Positions 34,631-43,735 of a DNA stretch of 64,000 bases are shown piece by piece. The position numbers and the translations under genes were made by a program. The notes under the pieces are model-generated. The model was not told the origin of the DNA. It worked only from the letters and a program-made list of their open reading frames with translations, and did not search any database. Source of the DNA: Variovorax dokdonensis. GTDB lineage: Bacteria > Pseudomonadota > Gammaproteobacteria > Burkholderiales > Burkholderiaceae_C. Where the stretch lies: the NCBI RefSeq assembly GCF_030316895.1, contig NZ_JASZYV010000006.1, positions 1-64,000 of the forward strand, read 5' to 3'. The stretch's first letter is position 1. Every line of letters begins with the position of its first letter.

Positions 34631-34747
34631 CCATAAACCTGATGCCTGCGTGCCGTGCCTTCCGCGCAATCCCCCTTACCGCAACGCCCCAGGAGGAGTA
34701 AAAGCACGATCCTGCGGCCTGCATCAAGGCTGCGGGGAGACAAAGCC

Positions 34748-35251
34748 ATGAACCAGGGCGAGCGCAGGCTCCAGCACCAGGCAAGGCTGGAGCACATCAA
34801 TCGCATGCAGCGGGTCACCGGCACCGGCGACTTCGCGCGCGTCGACCATGAAGCCACCACGATTGCGCGAGCTCGCATGCTCGATGAAGAGCTGTGCGCC
34901 CACGACGCGACCGAACGTGGCCTTGCGGCCTTCGAGCGGCTGCTACAACTGGCGGAACACCCCGAACGCCCGCACGCGCGCGACGCCGCAGAACTGTTGG
35001 CGGCCGTATGGCGCGATGAGCCGCTGTCGCTGCGCAGCCTGCGCGGGTTGGAGTTGAGTCTGGGTGACGACATGCTGGCGGTGCTCGACGCTTTCCGTCA
35101 CGCCCGCCTGTCGCTTGCCGATCAAGTCGAAGGCGGTGGCGCGCGGGTGTCGCAGGCGCTGCGAATCTGGCAGGTGCGCCAGAGCGAGGGCGTGCCTCCG
35201 GGCACGCCCATGCATCAGCAGGCGTCGTCGGCCAGTCGCACAACCAACTGA
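34748..35251 (+). CDS. Hypothetical protein, DUF7673-like
   Basis: A 167-residue soluble protein from ATG 34748 (GGGGAGACAAAGCC upstream). The region ERGLAAFERLLQLAEHPERP to LSLGDDMLAVLDAF resembles the helical DUF7673 domain seen mostly in plasmid and integrative-element contexts; the match is by eye and tentative. It lies between methyltransferase/RraA remnants and a transposase remnant, so it is probably a survivor of an inserted element. Function unknown. Confidence 0.55.
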   Translation: MNQGERRLQHQARLEHINRMQRVTGTGDFARVDHEATTIARARMLDEELCAHDATERGLAAFERLLQLAEHPERPHARDAAELLAAVWRDEPLSLRSLRGLELSLGDDMLAVLDAFRHARLSLADQVEGGGARVSQALRIWQVRQSEGVPPGTPMHQQASSASRTTN

Positions 35252-35282
35252 CGGCCGTTCGCACGCTGGCGAAAGTGGGCTT

Positions 35283-35415
35283 CGGGGTAAAGCGCTGACC
35301 CCGCAGGCCAGGCGCGAGGCCGTTGGCAGAATGGTTCAGGAACTGTCCATCAGCGAGCGCCGCGCCTGTCGGTATGCGGGGTTGTCCAGAACCAGCTACC
35401 GGGAGCCGCCCAGCA
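35283..35415 (+). mobile_element. IS3-type transposase remnant
   Basis: One frame reads KALTPQARREAVGRMVQEL then SISERRACRYAGLSRTSYRE, the characteristic end-of-orfA/start-of-orfB helix-turn-helix of IS3-family (IS407-like) transposases. No DDE domain and no terminal inverted repeats are seen, and the frame runs on into unrelated sequence before a stop near 35484. It is a fragment marking an old insertion upstream of the glutaminase gene. Confidence 0.6.
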
Positions 35416-35500
35416 TGAACGAGTCCACGGCCAGCCAAAGCACGCCCATCGTCAAGTTGATGAGCGGGACATACTGCGCCCCCTGAACAATTCACCCACG

Positions 35501-36430
35501 ATGACGACGAAAACCCAGAACTTCCAGCCCGTGCTCGACGAGATCAACGACGAGATCCGCCCATTGCTCGGCGTCGGCGGCGAGGTCGCCAGCTACATCC
35601 CGGCGCGGGCGCGCGTGCCCGCCGCCCAGTTCGGGATTGCGCTTCGCACCTGCAGCGGCCACGAGGCCTGCGCCGGTGACGCGGCAGTGCCATTTTCGAT
35701 CCAGAGCGTGTCCAAGCTGTTCACGCTCACGCTCGCCATGCAGCACCTGGGCGAACGGCTGTGGGAGCGCATCGGCCGCGAGCCGTCAGGCAACCCTTTC
35801 AATTCGTTGGTGCAACTCGAAAACGAACAGGGGAAGCCACGCAACCCCTTCATCAATGCCGGCGCGATCGCGGTGGCCGACCGGCTGCTGAGCGTGGGCG
35901 ATGCCAAGGCCATGGTGCTGGCGCTGATGTCGAGCCTTGCGAACGAGGCTGTCGCTTTCGACGACGAGGTTGCCGCATCGGAGGCCGCGACCGGCTATCG
36001 AAATTACGCGTTGGCGAACTTCATGAAGAGCTTCGGCAAGATCGACAACGACGTGTCGTCCGTGCTGGATATGTACTTTCACCAGTGCGCGATCCGCATG
36101 AACTGCGTGCAACTGGCGCGCGCCGCCGCCTTCCTGTGCCGCGACGGCGCGCATCCTTTCGACGGCCGCCCGGCAGTGACCACCGAGCGTCAGACGCGCC
36201 GCATCAATGCGCTGATGCTGACCTGCGGCACCTACGACGCGGCCGGCGACGTCGCCTTTTCGATCGGCCTACCGTGCAAGAGCGGCGTGGGCGGCGGCAT
36301 TGTCGCCGTGGTGCCAGATCACCTCACGCTCGCCGTGTGGTCGCCCGCGCTCGATGCCACCGGCAACTCGCTGCTGGGGATGAAGGCGCTGGAGTTGTTC
36401 GTGGCGAAGACGGGCTTGTCGGTGTTCTGA
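35501..36430 (+). CDS. glsA: Glutaminase
   Basis: A 309-residue serine-dependent glutaminase that hydrolyses L-glutamine to glutamate and ammonia in the cytosol. The beta-lactamase-like Ser-x-x-Lys is in FSIQSVSKLFTL (about residue 70). The substrate loops NPFINAGAIAV, SEAATGYRNYALA and GLPCKSGVGGGIVAVVP are conserved, and length is normal. The upstream region carries the IS3 remnant, and no clear ribosome site precedes ATG 35501. Confidence 0.95.
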   Translation: MTTKTQNFQPVLDEINDEIRPLLGVGGEVASYIPARARVPAAQFGIALRTCSGHEACAGDAAVPFSIQSVSKLFTLTLAMQHLGERLWERIGREPSGNPFNSLVQLENEQGKPRNPFINAGAIAVADRLLSVGDAKAMVLALMSSLANEAVAFDDEVAASEAATGYRNYALANFMKSFGKIDNDVSSVLDMYFHQCAIRMNCVQLARAAAFLCRDGAHPFDGRPAVTTERQTRRINALMLTCGTYDAAGDVAFSIGLPCKSGVGGGIVAVVPDHLTLAVWSPALDATGNSLLGMKALELFVAKTGLSVF

Positions 36431-36477
36431 GGGCAGGGCGTGGCCTCGAACCGAAGCCAACGGAGCGAGAATGCGGA

Positions 36478-36735
36478 ATGGCTACTGCAAGGTCCTTCGA
36501 GACCACCGATTACAAGCTCTTTCCCTCGCCACGTAACGTGCACCGAGTGGTGTTCGAGCACCAGGTCTTTGTGCCGCAACCTTATGCGCTTATCGATCTG
36601 CCGAGCTATGACCTGACCGGACGCTACAGCCTCTTTGCCGCGTGCCGGCTCTCCGATGGGAAGATGGGCCAACTCGTGACGATGGAGCAGGCGGACGACG
36701 TCGCCAAGTTCAAGGCCAAGTTCGTTCCGGACTAG
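36478..36735 (+). CDS. Small hypothetical protein (85 aa)
   Basis: An 85-residue protein beginning MATARSFETTDYKLFPSPRN, with no signal peptide or membrane segment. Aromatic and hydrophobic residues alternate in the centre (VVFEHQVFVPQPYALIDLPSYD), suggesting a small beta-rich fold. It lies 47 bp behind the glutaminase gene, with CGGAGCGAGA near the start. I do not recognise the family. Confidence 0.55.
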   Translation: MATARSFETTDYKLFPSPRNVHRVVFEHQVFVPQPYALIDLPSYDLTGRYSLFAACRLSDGKMGQLVTMEQADDVAKFKAKFVPD

Positions 36736-36817
36736 GCTTTTGTACTTCGGATCGAGTTCGAACTTGGACTGGCGTCCTGTCGACGCGAGCCTCGCTCTTA
36801 ACCGCCTTCATTTAACA

Positions 36818-36834
36818 TAATACACATTGTATTA
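36818..36834. promoter_or_regulatory. AT-rich palindrome TAATACA-CAT-TGTATTA
   Basis: A perfect 7-bp inverted repeat with 3-bp spacer, in the convergent gap between the small gene (end 36735) and the ankyrin gene (end 36870). The spacing and sequence look like an operator of a GntR-type dimer, yet no annotated gene starts beside it. It has no T-run and is not a typical terminator. Confidence 0.35.
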
Positions 36835-36869
36835 ATCAGAGACCCAGCCACCAGGCCAACGTGCCGCGC

Positions 36870-37535
36870 CTACTTGCCAGCTGCAGCCGGCTTCCTGGCC
36901 TTGGCCGCGTCGGTCAACAAGCCCGCCGCATCCTTGCGATTGCCCTTGTTGGCAAAGTCCAGCGCCGTCATGCCTTGCTGGTTCTTCATGTTCAGGTCGG
37001 CGCCTTCGTCGATGAGGAGCTTCACGGCCTCGGGCGAGCCGTACATCGCGGCCATCATCAAGGGCGTTGTGCCGTTGGGCGACTGAGCGTCGATGAAGGC
37101 CGACTTCTCAAGCAACACCTTCATGATCTCGATCTGGCCGCCTGTGGCCGCATAGTGCAGCGGCGCCCAGCCGGTCTTGTTGATGTCGGCGTCGCGTGCG
37201 ATCAGCTTGTCGACGGCCGCCTTGTTGCCCTTGAGCGCAGCCATCATCAGTGGACTTTCGTCGCTGCTGTTGCGCGCCTCGACGTTCACCTTCGGCGACG
37301 CGATGAGCACGTCGACGACCTTGGGCGATTGCTCGCGAATCGCCAGGATCAGGCCGGTCTGGCCTCGTTCATCCTTCACGTTCGGATCGAACCCCTTGTC
37401 GATCAAGCGCTGCACACCGCCTGAGTTGTCGACGCCCACTGCTCGGAAGAAATCGACCTTGTCGTCGGCATGACCGATGGAACAAAACGCTGCAATAACA
37501 ACAGCAATCGCTGCATTCTTGAAGTTATTTCTCAT
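36870..37535 (-). CDS. Periplasmic ankyrin-repeat protein
   Basis: A 221-residue protein with a signal peptide (MRNNFKNAAIAVVIAAFCSIG, ending HA), then about five ankyrin repeats (for example DERGQTGLILAIREQSPKVV, NSSDESPLMMAALKGNKAAV, GWAPLHYAATGGQIEIMKVL, NGTTPLMMAAMYGSPEAVKL, QQGMTALDFANKGNRKDAA) and a Lys/Ala tail. It is likely a periplasmic protein-protein scaffold. ATG 37535 overlaps the end of tatD, so it is the last gene of the holB operon. A role in DNA replication is not implied. Confidence 0.9.
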   Translation of the reverse strand: MRNNFKNAAIAVVIAAFCSIGHADDKVDFFRAVGVDNSGGVQRLIDKGFDPNVKDERGQTGLILAIREQSPKVVDVLIASPKVNVEARNSSDESPLMMAALKGNKAAVDKLIARDADINKTGWAPLHYAATGGQIEIMKVLLEKSAFIDAQSPNGTTPLMMAAMYGSPEAVKLLIDEGADLNMKNQQGMTALDFANKGNRKDAAGLLTDAAKARKPAAAGK

Positions 37536-38341
37536 GATTTGGTGACTCCCTTGAACAGGTTTTCGAAATTCTGACTTGTCGTATATCCGATATCTTCGGC
37601 CTTCATATGTCGGATTTCAGCAATCTGCTGAGCCACGTAAGGCACGAAAGCCGGTGTGTTGGTCTTGCCGCGAAACGGCACTGGCGCCAGATACGGGCTG
37701 TCGGTTTCGATCAGCATGCGGTCGAGCGGCACGAAGGCCGCAACCTCGCGCAGGTCTGCAGCCTTCTTGAAGGTCAAGATGCCCGAAAAGGAAATGTAGA
37801 AGCCGAGGTCGAGCGCTGCGCGGGCCACTTCGGCGGTCTCGGTGAAGCAATGGAACACCCCGCCGGCCGCCCTGCCCGTGCCGTCCTCGCCCTCTTCCTT
37901 CAGGATCGCCAAGGTGTCGACCGAGGCAGCGCGAGTGTGAATCACCAGCGGCATCTTCACCTGCTGCGCGGCGCGGATATGGGTGCGAAAGCGGTCGCGC
38001 TGCCACTCCATATCAGCCACGGTGCGGCCACCCTTGCGCTCTTCCATCTGGTAGTAGTCAAGGCCGGTTTCGCCGATGGCGACGACCTTGGGCCGCGAAG
38101 CCAGTTCAACCAGACGCTCCACCGACGGTTCCTCGATGTCCTCGTTGTCCGGATGCACGCCGGCGCTGGCCCAGAAGTTGTCGTATTGCGTGGCAAGAGC
38201 GTGTACGCCGTCGAATTCCTCCAGCGTGGTGCAGATGCACAGGGCGCGATCGACATGCGCCGCCGCCATGGCGTCGCGGATCTGCGGGATCTGCCCGGCG
38301 AAGTCGGGAAAGTTGAGATGACAGTGGGAGTCGGTGAACAT
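37532..38341 (-). CDS. tatD: TatD-family hydrolase
   Basis: A 269-residue metal-dependent deoxyribonuclease-like TIM barrel. It starts MFTDSHCHLNF with the His-x-His metal ligands, then the Glu of AIGETGLDYY, His in LVIHTRAAS and HCFTET, and the C-terminal Asp of LIETDSPYLAP. TatD/YcfH proteins act in 3'-5' DNA trimming. It follows pilZ by 150 bp in the conserved holB-pilZ-tatD order and overlaps the ankyrin gene. Confidence 0.95.
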   Translation of the reverse strand: MFTDSHCHLNFPDFAGQIPQIRDAMAAAHVDRALCICTTLEEFDGVHALATQYDNFWASAGVHPDNEDIEEPSVERLVELASRPKVVAIGETGLDYYQMEERKGGRTVADMEWQRDRFRTHIRAAQQVKMPLVIHTRAASVDTLAILKEEGEDGTGRAAGGVFHCFTETAEVARAALDLGFYISFSGILTFKKAADLREVAAFVPLDRMLIETDSPYLAPVPFRGKTNTPAFVPYVAQQIAEIRHMKAEDIGYTTSQNFENLFKGVTKS

Positions 38342-38491
38342 CGAATGACTGGGGCGCGGGCGCGGTCCAAAGGCGATGCGGGCCTTCCCGTTCAGTTCAG
38401 GAAGGCCCGCGTATGGGAATGGCTCAAGAATGCCAGAGATTGGATCCACGCAGGCTGGGCAGGTCTTGCCGGGCCGATCGACCCTCGGGTA

Positions 38492-38869
38492 TCAGATGGT
38501 CTGCGTGGGTCGATCCGAGTTGGCGGCGCCCGCCAGCATTTCTTCGATTTTCGCCTTCAGCTGTCGCGATTTCTCGTCGCTCGGAAAGCGGATGCCCACC
38601 CCCGGCGCACGGTTGCCCGCTGCGCGCTCCGGTGTGATCCATGCCACCTTGCCGGCCACCGGGTAGCGCTGCGGATCCTCGGGCAAGGTGAGCAGCACAT
38701 ACACGTCGTCACCCAGGCGGTACTCGCGTGAGGTCGGAATGAAGATGCCGCCTTGTTCGAACAAGGGAATGTATGCGGCGTAGAGCGCACCTTTTTCCTT
38801 GATGGCGAGCTGAATGACGCTGGGGCGCGCCGAGGCGGCAGGGGCGGCGGAGTTGGGTGCTGTGCTCAT
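38492..38869 (-). CDS. pilZ: PilZ type IV pilus assembly protein
   Basis: A 125-residue PilZ-domain protein. The beta-barrel motif is recognisable (QGGIFIPTSREYRLGDDVYVLLTLPEDP, GKVAWITP, GVGIRFP), but the N-terminal Arg-x-x-x-Arg and Asn/Asp-x-Ser-x-x-Gly motifs for cyclic di-GMP are absent. That, and the position between holB and tatD, is the signature of true PilZ of type IV pilus biogenesis, which works by protein contact. Its ATG overlaps the holB stop. Confidence 0.9.
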   Translation of the reverse strand: MSTAPNSAAPAASARPSVIQLAIKEKGALYAAYIPLFEQGGIFIPTSREYRLGDDVYVLLTLPEDPQRYPVAGKVAWITPERAAGNRAPGVGIRFPSDEKSRQLKAKIEEMLAGAANSDRPTQTI

Positions 38870-39888
38870 GGGCGCTTGGAATTTCCGCCGGAGTTTAGGT
38901 GGACACTGGCTTGGCTCACAAGCGATTCCAGCATCAATCCGGGATTGAACGTGTGTTCTGCACTCTTTGCAGCCTCTGTCAACGAATGTGACCAGTCCGA
39001 AAGCACTCGCATTGGTGGTGGGCTTGGAAGGTCCGCTGCGGCGAAGAATCGGGGCTCGGCGCCGACAGCCTGGGCCAGCAGATCGTGGCAGAGCTTCTGA
39101 AGCGCCTCGATCGCCTGGGCGGGCGTTCTTTCACCCAAGGCCGCCACTTCGGCGCGACGCACGGCCTTGGGAAGGCGCGTCCACGCCTCGGCGGTGACGC
39201 CGCTGCCCGCCAAGGCCAGGGCATCCTGGGGACGACCGCCGGCGGCGCGCAGAAGCACCGAAGCCTCCGACTCGGGAACGCCCTGCAGCTTCAGCCAGGC
39301 CACGGCGTGTCCGGTGTCCGGCCAGGGCATGGCGTGCGACATGCACCGGCTGCGTACGGTGGGAAGAAGCTTCCAGGCGGCTTCGCTGGCCAGCACGAAG
39401 CGCACGTCGCCCGGCGGCTCCTCCAGGGTCTTGAGCAAGGTGTTCGCGGTGATGCCGTTCATCCGCTCAGCCGGGTACACCAACACCACTTTGCCCCGGC
39501 CGCGAGAGCTGGTGCGCTGGGAAAAGACGACCGCCTCGCGCATCGCCTGTACCCGAATCTCCTTGCTCGGCTTGCGCTTCTTGCTGTCCAGCTCGGCCTG
39601 AGTCTGCTCATCCATCGGCCAGCCGAGTTCCAACTGCAAGGATTCAGGCATCAGGACGCACAGATCCGGATGCGTGCGCACCCGAATCGAATGGCAGCTT
39701 GGGCAATGGCCGCATGCGCCGGTGGGCTTGGGTTGCTCGCACAGCCAGGCCGCCGAAAGCGCCAGGGCCAATTCATACTGGCCGAGGCCGGACGGACCTT
39801 CGACCAGCAAGGCATGCCCGCGCAGGCGCAAGAGTTCGGTCAGTGTGCCTTGCAGCCAGTCGGGAAGCGTGTCGGCAATTTCGCTCAT
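38866..39888 (-). CDS. holB: DNA polymerase III subunit delta'
   Basis: A 340-residue clamp-loader subunit. It has the degenerate P-loop typical of delta' ([13 protein letters not shown], no Lys), the zinc module [10 protein letters not shown] with an earlier Cys, and the sensor region with [18 protein letters not shown] and [19 protein letters not shown]. It opens the beta clamp with delta and tau/gamma at the replisome. ATG 39888 overlaps the end of tmk. Confidence 0.95.
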   Translation of the reverse strand: MSEIADTLPDWLQGTLTELLRLRGHALLVEGPSGLGQYELALALSAAWLCEQPKPTGACGHCPSCHSIRVRTHPDLCVLMPESLQLELGWPMDEQTQAELDSKKRKPSKEIRVQAMREAVVFSQRTSSRGRGKVVLVYPAERMNGITANTLLKTLEEPPGDVRFVLASEAAWKLLPTVRSRCMSHAMPWPDTGHAVAWLKLQGVPESEASVLLRAAGGRPQDALALAGSGVTAEAWTRLPKAVRRAEVAALGERTPAQAIEALQKLCHDLLAQAVGAEPRFFAAADLPSPPPMRVLSDWSHSLTEAAKSAEHTFNPGLMLESLVSQASVHLNSGGNSKRP

Positions 39889-40520
39889 CCGAGAAAGCCT
39901 CTTTGCGTCAGCGCCTGGTGCACCTGTTCCCAGACTGCTTCGCGACTGCGCTCGGCATCGATGCGTGCGAAGCGTGGCGACTGGGCAGCGCGCCGGGCAT
40001 AGCCAGCCGACACGCGGCGGAAGAATTCAGCCGACTGCGCCTCGAATTTGTCTGGCGTACGCGCATCGGCGAGGCGGGCAGCTGCCACTTCGGGCGGTAG
40101 GTCGAACCACAGTGTCAGATCGGGCTGCAAGAGTGCAGCCGCATGCGAATCCCTGTGCTGCACCCATCGTTCGAGCTGATCGAGCACTTGCAGGTCGAAA
40201 CCCCTCCCGCCGCCTTGATAGGCAAAGGTGGCGTCGGTGAAGCGGTCGCAGATGACGACGTCGCCACGCGCCAGGGCCGGCTCGATCACCTGGACCACAT
40301 GATCCCGCCGGGCCGCAAAGACGAGCAGTGACTCGGTCAGCGGATCCATGGCTTCGTGCAAGACCATCTCGCGCAGGCGCTCCGCCAATGGCGTGCCGCC
40401 GGGCTCGCGGGTGCGGGTGACCGCCCTGCCCTGGCCCCTGAACAACGCTTCGAGCGCGTCGAGGTGGCTGGACTTGCCAGCGCCGTCGATGCCTTCGAGC
40501 GAAAGGAACAGCGCGCTCAT
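39885..40520 (-). CDS. tmk: Thymidylate kinase
   Basis: A 211-residue dTMP kinase. The P-loop is [17 protein letters not shown], followed by [14 protein letters not shown] (DR/E-x-G substrate loop), the [16 protein letters not shown] lid region and [17 protein letters not shown]. It makes dTDP for DNA synthesis. It lies between mltG and holB with 34 bp and overlapping junctions, the usual order. Confidence 0.96.
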   Translation of the reverse strand: MSALFLSLEGIDGAGKSSHLDALEALFRGQGRAVTRTREPGGTPLAERLREMVLHEAMDPLTESLLVFAARRDHVVQVIEPALARGDVVICDRFTDATFAYQGGGRGFDLQVLDQLERWVQHRDSHAAALLQPDLTLWFDLPPEVAAARLADARTPDKFEAQSAEFFRRVSAGYARRAAQSPRFARIDAERSREAVWEQVHQALTQRGFLG

Positions 40521-40554
40521 CGAATCGTCTGCCCGAATGTTGGCCGGCGCTTGA

Positions 40555-41556
40555 TCACTGCTTGTTTCCTCTCTGATAGCGGTTGACCGCCCGGTTGTGT
40601 TCGTCGAGCGTGGTGCTGAACTGGCTGCTGCCATCGCCGCGCGAGACGAAATAGAGCGCCTTGCTCTGCGCCGGCTGCACGGCCGCAAGCAGGGCAGCCT
40701 TGCCCGGCATGGAAATCGGCGTGGGCGGGAGGCCTGCTCGGGTGTAGGTGTTGTAGGGCGTGTCGGTCTGAAGGTCCTTCTTGCGCAGGTTGCCATCGAA
40801 ACTCGGGCCGATGCCATAGATCACCGTCGGGTCTGTCTGCAGCGGCATGCCGATGCGCAGGCGATTGATGAAAACCGCCGCCACTTCGGGACGGTCCTGC
40901 GCCCGCCCTGTTTCCTTCTCGACGACGCTGGCCAGGACCAGCGCTTCGTCGGGTGTCTTGAGCGGCAGGTCGGTGGCGCGCGCTTCCCAGGCAGCCTGAA
41001 GGTGACGGTCCATGGCGCGCATTGCCCGCTGCAGGAGCGCCAGGTCGGTCGAGCCCTTCGAGTAGGTGTAGGTGTCGGGAAAGAAGCGACCTTCCGGCGC
41101 GACGCCGGGCCGCCCCAACCTCTCCATCAGTTGCTCGTCGGTGTCGCCGGCGGTGAGCTGCTGTAGTTGATCGCCCTTGGCCAGCGCCGCTCGCACCTGC
41201 CGCCAGTTCCAGCCCTCGACCAGCGCCAGGCTGCGCGTCGCTTCCTTGCCCCGGACCAGGATCTCCAGAAGCATCCGAGGCGTGATGCCCTGCTCCAGTT
41301 CGTAGCTGCCGGCGCGGATCTGCCGATCCTTTCGCGACAGGCGGAACCACCAATACAACAAGTCGGGCGAGGTCTGTACGCCTTTGCTGACCACCAGTTC
41401 GGCCACGCCGCGGGGCGTGGTACCCGGCTCCACAGGCAGATCGATCGTCGCAGTGGCAAGCTTCAGGGGCTGCTGCAGCCACCATAGGCCCCAGGCGGCA
41501 GCGCCGGCCGCGACCAGCACGGCAAGCAGGATGATGGTTCGTAGAAAGCGCAGCAC
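40555..41556 (-). CDS. mltG: Endolytic murein transglycosylase MltG
   Basis: A 333-residue membrane-anchored lytic transglycosylase that cuts nascent peptidoglycan strands. The N-terminal anchor is [21 protein letters not shown]; a LysM-like segment ([11 protein letters not shown]) follows, then the YceG catalytic domain with [40 protein letters not shown] in pieces, including the catalytic Glu in VVEKETG. The end has [14 protein letters not shown] and the [13 protein letters not shown] tail. It is first in the leftward operon and divergent from ygfZ. Confidence 0.95.
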   Translation of the reverse strand: MLRFLRTIILLAVLVAAGAAAWGLWWLQQPLKLATATIDLPVEPGTTPRGVAELVVSKGVQTSPDLLYWWFRLSRKDRQIRAGSYELEQGITPRMLLEILVRGKEATRSLALVEGWNWRQVRAALAKGDQLQQLTAGDTDEQLMERLGRPGVAPEGRFFPDTYTYSKGSTDLALLQRAMRAMDRHLQAAWEARATDLPLKTPDEALVLASVVEKETGRAQDRPEVAAVFINRLRIGMPLQTDPTVIYGIGPSFDGNLRKKDLQTDTPYNTYTRAGLPPTPISMPGKAALLAAVQPAQSKALYFVSRGDGSSQFSTTLDEHNRAVNRYQRGNKQ

Positions 41557-41638
41557 AGGCGGAATGAGCGTATCGCAGGCCGGGTTCGCAAGGCCCCGCA
41601 GCCCGAAAGGAATGGCAGCCGGCCATGATAATTCAGCG

Positions 41639-42565
41639 ATGACTCAACAAGCCGCCCTCGACGGGACCTGCGCCCTGTCCCATCTCGGCGTGATCGTGGC
41701 CGAAGGCCCTGACGCCGCAGCCTTCCTGCATGGCCAGCTCACGCAGGATATTTCCCTTCTGAACGACACCCAGGCCCGACTGGCGGCGCTATGCACGCCG
41801 AAGGGCCGGATGATTGCCAGCTTCATCGGCATCCGTCCGCAGCCGGAGACCATCGTCCTGATGCTTGGCGCCGACATCCTGGCAGCCACGCTCAAGCGCC
41901 TTCAGATGTACGTGTTGCGCGCCAAGGTCAAACTGCGCGACGCGAGCACCGAGTTCGCCCTTTTCGGCCTGGCCGGCTCGGCCGTTGTGGCGAATGGCCT
42001 CGATGCGGCCGCGCCGGCCTGGGTTCGCAAGGCCGTCGGCACCGCCAGTGTCGTTTCTCTCTATCCGGCGGACGGCGTTCCACGCGCGCTGTGGATCGGC
42101 CCGGCCGATGCGCAGCCGCCGAAAGGCAATGCGATGGAACCAGCACTTTGGGCCTGGAGCGAAGTGCGCAGCGGCGTGGCCAGCTTGAGCACGCCTGTGC
42201 TCGACGCGTTCGTGCCGCAGATGCTCAACTATGAATCGGTGGGCGGCGTGAATTTCAAGAAGGGCTGCTACCCGGGCCAGGAAGTCGTCGCGCGCAGCCA
42301 GTTCCGCGGAACGCTCAAGCGGCGCGCCTATGTGGTCCAGGCGGATGGTCCCCTCGAGGTTGGACAGGAAATCTATTCACCTGCCGACGCCGAACAGCCG
42401 GTCGGCACGGTGGTGCAAGCGGCCGCGTCGCCTGACGGCGGTTTCGACGCCATTGCATCGCTGCAGGTTTCAGCGGCCGAGGCCGGAAGTTTGCGCGCTC
42501 AGAACGCACAGGGGCAGCCGATTTCTTTGCTGCCTCTGCCCTATGAATTGCTGGCCGATATCTGA
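41639..42565 (+). CDS. ygfZ: Folate-binding protein YgfZ
   Basis: A 308-residue protein of the aminomethyltransferase-like fold that supports iron-sulfur enzyme maintenance with folate. The signature Lys-Gly-Cys-Tyr-x-Gly-Gln-Glu is present as NFKKGCYPGQEVVAR (about residue 205). FLHGQLTQDI and CTPKGRMIASF are typical of the N-terminal part. It is divergent from mltG across 82 bp, and a strong hairpin follows the gene. Confidence 0.95.
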   Translation: MTQQAALDGTCALSHLGVIVAEGPDAAAFLHGQLTQDISLLNDTQARLAALCTPKGRMIASFIGIRPQPETIVLMLGADILAATLKRLQMYVLRAKVKLRDASTEFALFGLAGSAVVANGLDAAAPAWVRKAVGTASVVSLYPADGVPRALWIGPADAQPPKGNAMEPALWAWSEVRSGVASLSTPVLDAFVPQMLNYESVGGVNFKKGCYPGQEVVARSQFRGTLKRRAYVVQADGPLEVGQEIYSPADAEQPVGTVVQAAASPDGGFDAIASLQVSAAEAGSLRAQNAQGQPISLLPLPYELLADI

Positions 42566-42579
42566 CTGAACCAAAAAAA

Positions 42580-42614
42580 AATCCCCGAGGCGCGGATCTC
42601 GCGGCTCGGGGATT
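42580..42614. terminator. Strong hairpin after ygfZ
   Basis: AATCCCCGAG pairs with CTCGGGGATT (10 bp), extended by four more pairs after one mismatch around a GATCT loop. A run of nine A precedes it on the plus strand, so it has the classic stem plus T-run for leftward transcription and a shorter TTT on the plus side. It probably ends ygfZ transcription and blocks the opposite direction. Confidence 0.8.
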
Positions 42615-42844
42615 TGTCCTCCTACTCTTTGTCTTTTTCTTCTTTGTCTTCTTGGTTTACGTTGCTTCTAGTTGGTTTGAATCGTCTTTTTATGTTTTCC
42701 CTGGGATGCGTGACAGCGCATGTATGTATTGGACCTTTTTTGCCGCGTCCCGGATGCAAGGTGATTCCGCCGAAGCATCAGAAAATTCCGATCGCCGTGT
42801 GCTTCATCGCTTGACCCGGGCATGAGCCGCGCCAGGCCGGCCGC

Positions 42845-43735
42845 TCAATGCAGTGACCGGCTCATCTCGATGTGGGCGATGCCCGCCTCTTCGAACACAT
42901 CGCCGCAAGCGGCATACCCCAGTCGTTCATAGAAGGCACGCGCGCTGACTTGTGCATGCAGCCGAATTTCGCGGTCGCCGCGAGCCCGCGCTGCGTCTTC
43001 CAGCAGCCGCATCAAGGCTGCGCCCCAGCGCCCTCCCCTCAGATTGCGATGCACGGCGACTCGTCCGATGCGCGCAAGACCCGGCGATTCGCCTTGGAGT
43101 AGCCGGCCGGTGGCGATCGCGTGCCCCAGCGCATTCAGGGCCACGCCATGCACGGCCCCGGCGTCGGCGTCGTCCCATTCCATGTCGGCGGGAATGGCCT
43201 GCTCGCCGATGAACACCTCGCGCCGCAGCACGCTGGCGCGTTCGCCCAGCTCATCCCACGTGCCCGTCCGCATCTGGCACACATCGTCGCCCCGCTCGTA
43301 GCCCAGGAGCAACTCGCGCAACAACGCCGGCACCGGCCGCGAGGTCTGCGTGCTCGGATCGGCGAACACATAGACCAGCTCGCAGCTGACCAGCAGTTGA
43401 TCACCGCGAAACAGGCCGCCGGTGAACAGGATGGAGCTGTTGCCGACGCGCGTGCAACGCATGCCGACGTCGATCAGTTCGTCGACGCGCGCGGAGGCAT
43501 GGAATTCCACCGTTGCCTTGCGCACGTAGAGGTCGCCTTGCAGCTCGTGCATCGACGATTCGTAGGGCAAGGCCAGCGCCCGCCAGTAGTCGGCGACGGC
43601 GGTGTCGAAGTACATCAGGTAATGCGCGTTGAACACGATCTTCTGCATGTCCACCTCGGCCCAGCGCACGCGCAGCCGGTGGAAGAAGCGGAAGTCGGCG
43701 CGCTGGGGCACCTGGGGCGGGGTCGTATCAGGCAT
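42845..43735 (-). CDS. Acyl-CoA thioesterase (4HBT/YbgC-like) fused to GNAT acetyltransferase
   Basis: A 296-residue two-domain protein. Residues about 10-145 are a hotdog thioesterase with RVRWAEVDMQKIVFNAHYLMYFD, carrying the active-site Asp of the YbgC type, and the tail YVFADPSTQTSRPVP. Residues about 150-296 are an ElaA-like GNAT domain (VLRREVFIGEQAIPADMEWDD, IGRVAVHRNLRGGRWGAALM, ARAFYERLGYAACGDVFEEAGI). I use ATG 43735, which overlaps the esterase stop by 8 bp; ATG 43771 is possible. One chain joining CoA-ester hydrolysis to acetyl transfer is notable. Confidence 0.88.
   Translation of the reverse strand: MPDTTPPQVPQRADFRFFHRLRVRWAEVDMQKIVFNAHYLMYFDTAVADYWRALALPYESSMHELQGDLYVRKATVEFHASARVDELIDVGMRCTRVGNSSILFTGGLFRGDQLLVSCELVYVFADPSTQTSRPVPALLRELLLGYERGDDVCQMRTGTWDELGERASVLRREVFIGEQAIPADMEWDDADAGAVHGVALNALGHAIATGRLLQGESPGLARIGRVAVHRNLRGGRWGAALMRLLEDAARARGDREIRLHAQVSARAFYERLGYAACGDVFEEAGIAHIEMSRSLH

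Noticed and set aside
42614-42814. Small plus-strand frame after ygfZ
   Set aside because: It begins at the base of the terminator hairpin, is Ser/Phe/Leu-rich and has no ribosome site; this 230-bp gap looks non-coding.
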